Shown: piece by piece, positions 59,962 to 64,000 of the stretch
How the letters are laid out: each line of letters begins with the position of its first letter
How positions within the stretch are numbered: the first letter of the stretch is position 1
Source: Gammaproteobacteria bacterium
GTDB lineage: Bacteria > Pseudomonadota > Gammaproteobacteria > Pseudomonadales > Azotimanducaceae
Length of the DNA: 64,000 bases
Assembly (NCBI GenBank): GCA_012269545.1
Contig: JAAXKB010000039.1
Span: 91,670 to 155,669, forward strand
Reading direction: 5' to 3'
Position numbers and translations under genes: made by a program
Notes under the pieces: generated by a model
What the model was told of the DNA's origin: nothing
What the model saw: the letters and a program-made list of their open reading frames with translations, nothing else
The model's database searches: none

Positions 59962-61449
59962 ATGGGTATGGTCTTAAACACCAATATCGGTGCAATTCAG
60001 GCGCAGCGAGCAATCACAGAGTCGCGCGAAGAAATGGAGAGCGCCATGGAGCGTTTATCCACTGGTAAACGCATTAACAGCGCTGCAGATGATGCAGCAG
60101 GCTTGGCCATGATCGAGCGAATGAACTCACAAATTCGCGGCTTGACCATGGCAACGAAAAACGCCAACGATGGAATCGCGCTAATCCGTACCGTGGAAAA
60201 CGCATTGGTAGAGGTGTCAGGCATGCTCCAGCGTATGCGCGAGCTAGCCGTGCAATCCGCCAACGCAACGAATTCCGCCACCGAGCGGGCGTTTGCCAAC
60301 AACGAATTGAACCAATTGCAGCTGGAAATCTCTCGTGTTTCGGCCAATACGCGTTACAACGGCACCCAAGTGCTCAACGGAACGTTTTCCGCCAAAGCGC
60401 TCCAGGTGGGCACCATGTCTGGCGAGGAAATCAACTTTACTATCGATTCGGTGGAATCTTCACTCCTTGGCGCTTACGTCATGGTCGGCGAGAACAACCT
60501 GGGCGCCTACACTGCGGCGGCCAGTAGCGCCTTTAGCACGACCACCAACCTAACAGATGATGCCGACGACATTACCGTCGTCGGCAATGGCAATACCCGC
60601 GTGATCGACGTTGCTGCCAATGATTCCGCGAAAGATTTAGCCAAAAAAATCAATTCGGTTGCAGGCGCAACCACGGTTTTTGCTCAAGCTAGAACGTACG
60701 CAAACTTAGCATCCGCGAATGCTACGGCCGAAAATTATCAGGTGACGATTAATGGCACCCAAACGGCAGCCTTCTCCATTTCGAGCAATGACGTCAGTGA
60801 TGCTGTGTCTAAAATCAATGCGATCTTTGCAACGACCGGCGTTATGGCTTCTGCAACCACCGAAAATAAAGTACTACTCACCGACGCTGACGGTGACGAC
60901 ATTCTTATCACAAACGGAAGCTCCGGGACCAGTTTACGCGTTCAAGCCGTTGAAAATGATGGTGTCACAGCACAAACCGCGACGGCGATTTCTCTCGCGG
61001 CAAATGGGGGTAACGATACGTCTCAGGTAGTAGGTACGCTAAGATTGTCATCGTCCTCCGGCTTCACTGTAACCCAGACAAACGGCTCCTCAGACACGTT
61101 TTTTGCCGACGGCACTGCGACCGCGGCCTTGGAGTCAGTTGGCGTTATTGATATTTCAACCCAAATCGGCGCCAGCTATTCCATTGCCACTATCGACGGA
61201 GCCCTAGAGAGGGTGTCTGGCATGCGAGGCTCCTTGGGTACGCTGCAGAATCGTTTGGATTACTCGGTATCGAACCTGATGAAAGTCACCGAATACACCA
61301 TTGGTGCGCGTTCGAGGATTGAGGATGCTGATTTCGCTGCAGAAACGTCGCGCCTTGCCAAAGCCCAAGTTTTGCAACAAGCCGGCGCGTCAATGCTGTC
61401 TCAGGCCAATGCGTCCACAGAAATTGTGCTGCAGGTATTACGGGGATAA
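59962..61449 (+). CDS. Flagellin 4 (495 aa, intermediate type)
   Basis: MGMVLNTNIGAIQAQRAITESREEMESAMERLSTGKRINSAADDAAGLAMIERM; flagellin C-terminus. Confidence 0.97.
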   Translation: MGMVLNTNIGAIQAQRAITESREEMESAMERLSTGKRINSAADDAAGLAMIERMNSQIRGLTMATKNANDGIALIRTVENALVEVSGMLQRMRELAVQSANATNSATERAFANNELNQLQLEISRVSANTRYNGTQVLNGTFSAKALQVGTMSGEEINFTIDSVESSLLGAYVMVGENNLGAYTAAASSAFSTTTNLTDDADDITVVGNGNTRVIDVAANDSAKDLAKKINSVAGATTVFAQARTYANLASANATAENYQVTINGTQTAAFSISSNDVSDAVSKINAIFATTGVMASATTENKVLLTDADGDDILITNGSSGTSLRVQAVENDGVTAQTATAISLAANGGNDTSQVVGTLRLSSSSGFTVTQTNGSSDTFFADGTATAALESVGVIDISTQIGASYSIATIDGALERVSGMRGSLGTLQNRLDYSVSNLMKVTEYTIGARSRIEDADFAAETSRLAKAQVLQQAGASMLSQANASTEIVLQVLRG

Positions 61450-61558
61450 GCCACACCCGAAGCAGCGTCTGACGTGGCAAATCAACGCGTAGGTTGCTAT
61501 ACGAGGACGCAACTGCGCAAACGGAACAGGGCCGTAAGGGGCCCAAGGAGAAGAGGAA

Positions 61559-61930
61559 ATGTCAGTTGAATCCGTTGGTTCTGGCGCGACACCCAATCAC
61601 ACGCTTGGCGCCATGGGTCCCAAGCCGCCCGTGGCTGAACAACCCATGCCAAACATCGAGGCCCAGCGTGTTTTGCCAACGCAAGGCACTTCCGCCGGGA
61701 GCTTTTCAGAGCGAGAACTCAGCCAATCTATCGAGCAGATACAGGTCATGATGGACCTGCGCAATCGCTCTGTAGAGTTCTCCACCGATGCCTCGAGTGG
61801 AGTGCAAGTCGTCAAGGTCGTAGATTCAAATTCTGGCGATGTGATCCGCCAAATGCCGGCTGAGGAATTGTTGTCGTTCATGCGCAATCTCACCCGAATG
61901 CTTGGTACCTTCATCGATAAGAGCACTTAA
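61559..61930 (+). CDS. flaG: FlaG family protein
   Basis: VEFSTDASSGVQVVKVVDSNSGDVIRQMPAEELLSFMRNL. Confidence 0.93.
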   Translation: MSVESVGSGATPNHTLGAMGPKPPVAEQPMPNIEAQRVLPTQGTSAGSFSERELSQSIEQIQVMMDLRNRSVEFSTDASSGVQVVKVVDSNSGDVIRQMPAEELLSFMRNLTRMLGTFIDKST

Positions 61931-61971
61931 CCCTTTAAAACGGATGCAGGTGGCGTTCCTGCACAAACCCC

Positions 61972-61998
61972 TAAAGCTGCGCCACTTGTATCCGATTT
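61972..61998 (+). promoter_or_regulatory. Sigma28 promoter upstream of fliS
   Basis: TAAAGCTG-N11-TCCGATTT. Confidence 0.7.
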
Positions 61999-62059
61999 AT
62001 TTAATAGGTAAAACGTGCGGACAAACAGTCGGCGCGAGACTCTCTTGGACAAAAAAAAG

Positions 62060-62437
62060 ATGTACAGAAAATCCGCGCTCGCTTCTTACAGCGATATTGA
62101 CGTAGAAACAAAAACCGAATCTCAGAGCCCTGCGCAGTTGGTTCTGATGCTGTTTGATAAAGCCTGTGTGCTGTTGCGGCAAGCCAACGAAAACCTCGCC
62201 CACGAAGAGGTGGAGGCGTTCGATAAAGCGACCACCCATGCCATGCAAATTGTTATCGCTCTGCGAGGCGTTTTAGACATGGAACAAGGCGGCGAAGTTG
62301 CGCAGAGTCTCTACGATACCTATACGTCGATTGCGGCGAGCCTGTTTAAGGCAAAGAGCGAAAAAGACGCAGATGCGATCGTCAAACTCTACACAGCTAT
62401 GTCTGAACTGCGCGAAGCTTGGCAGACGGTTTCCTAA
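62060..62437 (+). CDS. fliS: Flagellar export chaperone FliS
   Basis: ASYSDIDVETKTESQSPAQLVLMLFDKACVLLRQA; start at MYRKS preferred over 62015. Confidence 0.93.
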   Translation: MYRKSALASYSDIDVETKTESQSPAQLVLMLFDKACVLLRQANENLAHEEVEAFDKATTHAMQIVIALRGVLDMEQGGEVAQSLYDTYTSIAASLFKAKSEKDADAIVKLYTAMSELREAWQTVS

Positions 62438-62445
62438 GATCGTCG

Positions 62446-63000
62446 CTAGGACGCCTTTACCATAAAAAATGGCCGCAGATCCTCGCTAAACAGCCTGCAT
62501 GATCTAGTAACCCTGTAGGTATAAACCATGCAGGGTTCCCCGGCATAGACGCCCTCGCCCATCACCCAATGGTTGTCTATTAGACTGTTGGGGAACACGT
62601 TGGGGTTTAACGAAGGATTTATGCACTGGTCTTGCGCCAGTGCGAGGAACTCACCGCCGGTGGGCACGCGCCAAGAGTCTCCCGACTTTTCAGCTATCTC
62701 GTCCAAGTAAGCGTCTACCTCTGACCAAGCCAACCGCTCAGGCACGCCCACGCACCCACGTTCGGTGTAACGCTGGCCAACAGCGCATCGATACCATTCC
62801 AGCTGAGTCTGAGGATCAAATACGATGCCATTTCCCCGGTCTTCAAAGCGCCCCATGTCGCCTGCTTCGATATGCTCCGTACAGGAGACAGTGACCCGCG
62901 AGAAATCACAACCAGCGAGCATCACAGCGACCACCAGCGTGCTAATCCAGCCTAAATACTGATCCCTCTGCCTGCCAGTTAGCGTGCACATATTCGTCAT
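62446..63000 (-). CDS. Predicted lipoprotein, DUF1566/Lcl-like
   Basis: VVAVMLAGC lipobox; RVPTGGEFLAL and GNGIVFDPQTQLEWYRC. Confidence 0.65.
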   Translation of the reverse strand: MTNMCTLTGRQRDQYLGWISTLVVAVMLAGCDFSRVTVSCTEHIEAGDMGRFEDRGNGIVFDPQTQLEWYRCAVGQRYTERGCVGVPERLAWSEVDAYLDEIAEKSGDSWRVPTGGEFLALAQDQCINPSLNPNVFPNSLIDNHWVMGEGVYAGEPCMVYTYRVTRSCRLFSEDLRPFFMVKAS

Positions 63001-63043
63001 TTCACCGTTTATCCAATTCGTAACCGATACGAGGCGCCCCGTT

Positions 63044-63070
63044 TAAAGTATATGCGCTATCAACCGATTG
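63044..63070 (+). promoter_or_regulatory. Sigma28 promoter upstream of pomA
   Basis: TAAAGTAT-N11-ACCGATTG. Confidence 0.75.
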
Positions 63071-63128
63071 TTTACATGTAATTTATGACGGAGAATCCGT
63101 CTGGCGTTATCACAACTGTGGGAATCAA

Positions 63129-63893
63129 ATGGATATTGCAACAGTCATCGGACTTGTAGCTTCAGTAGGCTTAATTGTTTGGTCGATGGACAACGCGGCA
63201 GGCATCAACGCCTTTATCGACGTAACCTCAATCGCCATTGTTTTAGGCGGCTCAATACTGGTACTGCTGATGCGGTCTCGCTTGAATGACTTTATCGCTA
63301 TGTGGTCCAAGGTCATCATGAAGACGATTTTCGTCGGAGTAGACAAACCTGCCGACCTTATTGAGCAAATCATTGAAATGGCAAACATCGCGCGCAAGGA
63401 CGGACTGATCGCGCTGGAGGGCCAAGACATCAAAAATCAGTACTTGGCAAAGGGCATAGGCCTTTTGGTTGACAGTACGCCGCCTGACATCATCGAGTCC
63501 AGTTTGGACAACGAACTGGCATTAATGAAATCCCGTCACACCAATGCGGCCATGATGTGGCGCTCTTGGGCCGACATTGCGCCCGCTATGGGCATGATCG
63601 GTACCCTTGTAGGGTTGGTCGGCATGCTACAGAACATGAGTGATCCTAAGGCCATTGGTCCGGCGATGGCTATTGCGCTGTTAACCACTCTCTACGGCGC
63701 TTTTTTTGCGAACGTGCTCGCCAAACCCATCGCTGAGAAGCTTGAAGGTTATTCGACCGACGAGGCGGAGAACTGTGAACTCATTGTTGAGGGTATTATG
63801 GGCATTCAAAGCGGCATGAACCCGCGCTCACTGTCTGATTTGCTGGCAACTCGGCTTGCACCGGATGCCCGCTCAGCCCTAGAAGGCGCGTAG
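63129..63893 (+). CDS. pomA: Flagellar stator protein PomA/MotA
   Basis: DVTSIAIVLGGSILVLLMRSRLNDF; PAMGMIGTLVGLVGMLQNMSDPKAIGPAMAIALLTTLYGAFFANVLAKPIAEKL. Confidence 0.93.
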   Translation: MDIATVIGLVASVGLIVWSMDNAAGINAFIDVTSIAIVLGGSILVLLMRSRLNDFIAMWSKVIMKTIFVGVDKPADLIEQIIEMANIARKDGLIALEGQDIKNQYLAKGIGLLVDSTPPDIIESSLDNELALMKSRHTNAAMMWRSWADIAPAMGMIGTLVGLVGMLQNMSDPKAIGPAMAIALLTTLYGAFFANVLAKPIAEKLEGYSTDEAENCELIVEGIMGIQSGMNPRSLSDLLATRLAPDARSALEGA

Positions 63894-63906
63894 AGGCCGC
63901 CATCCA

Positions 63907-64000
63907 ATGGCTGAGGCACAACTAGCAAACGGTGAGAGCGATCCAGATCTGATCGATGACAATGCCGGTGAAAACGAGCCGCCGGCAGAGCCGCCCCCGC
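63907..64000 (+). CDS. pomB: Flagellar stator protein PomB/MotB, N-terminal fragment (truncated by window end)
   Basis: Open frame MAEAQLANGESDPDLIDDNAGENEPPAEPPP... directly after pomA; identity by synteny. Confidence 0.6.
   Translation, partial: MAEAQLANGESDPDLIDDNAGENEPPAEPPP

Noticed and set aside
54889-61449. CRISPR-like or simple repeat array because of four similar segments
   Set aside because: The repetition is explained by paralogous flagellin genes.
61450-61558. Possible sigma54 site upstream of flaG (GTGGCA...TTGCTA)
   Set aside because: Spacing between the GG and GC elements is far too long for a -24/-12 promoter.

Overview
The window is a gammaproteobacterial-type chromosome segment. 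Roughly 1-31 kb is housekeeping: rdgB(partial)-hemW, trmB, rpoH, ftsYEX, rsmD-coaD, mutM, rpmG-rpmB-radC, coaBC, a phosphomannomutase gene, argB-slmA, pyrE, rph, yicC, gmk-rpoZ-spoT-ridA-recG, a dicarboxylate symporter, rubredoxin, ubiA, a split TRAP transporter and uvrD. Roughly 31-64 kb is a large flagellar locus: a three-gene unknown module, flhB-fliRQP, a lytic transglycosylase, fliO-N-M-L-K-J-I-H-G-F-E, fleR-like and fleQ-like regulators, fliD, four tandem flagellins, flaG, fliS, and pomA with the start of pomB. No tRNA, rRNA, CRISPR array or transposase was recognised. The most interesting points are: (1) a perfect 22-bp inverted repeat joining the 3'UTR of flagellin 1 to the Shine-Dalgarno region of flagellin 4, suggesting either antisense control or an invertible segment; (2) a perfect CIRCE element upstream of rpoH; (3) a legible set of sigma28 promoters (7) and sigma54 promoters (4); (4) a flagellar cascade with a FleQ-like regulator that lacks its receiver domain, a FleR-like regulator with a degenerate receiver, and no adjacent FleS kinase; (5) a lytic transglycosylase gene splitting fliO from fliP, with a new sigma54 promoter for fliP; and (6) an uncharacterised operon downstream of flhB with a pseudo-AAA/SPOR-like protein.
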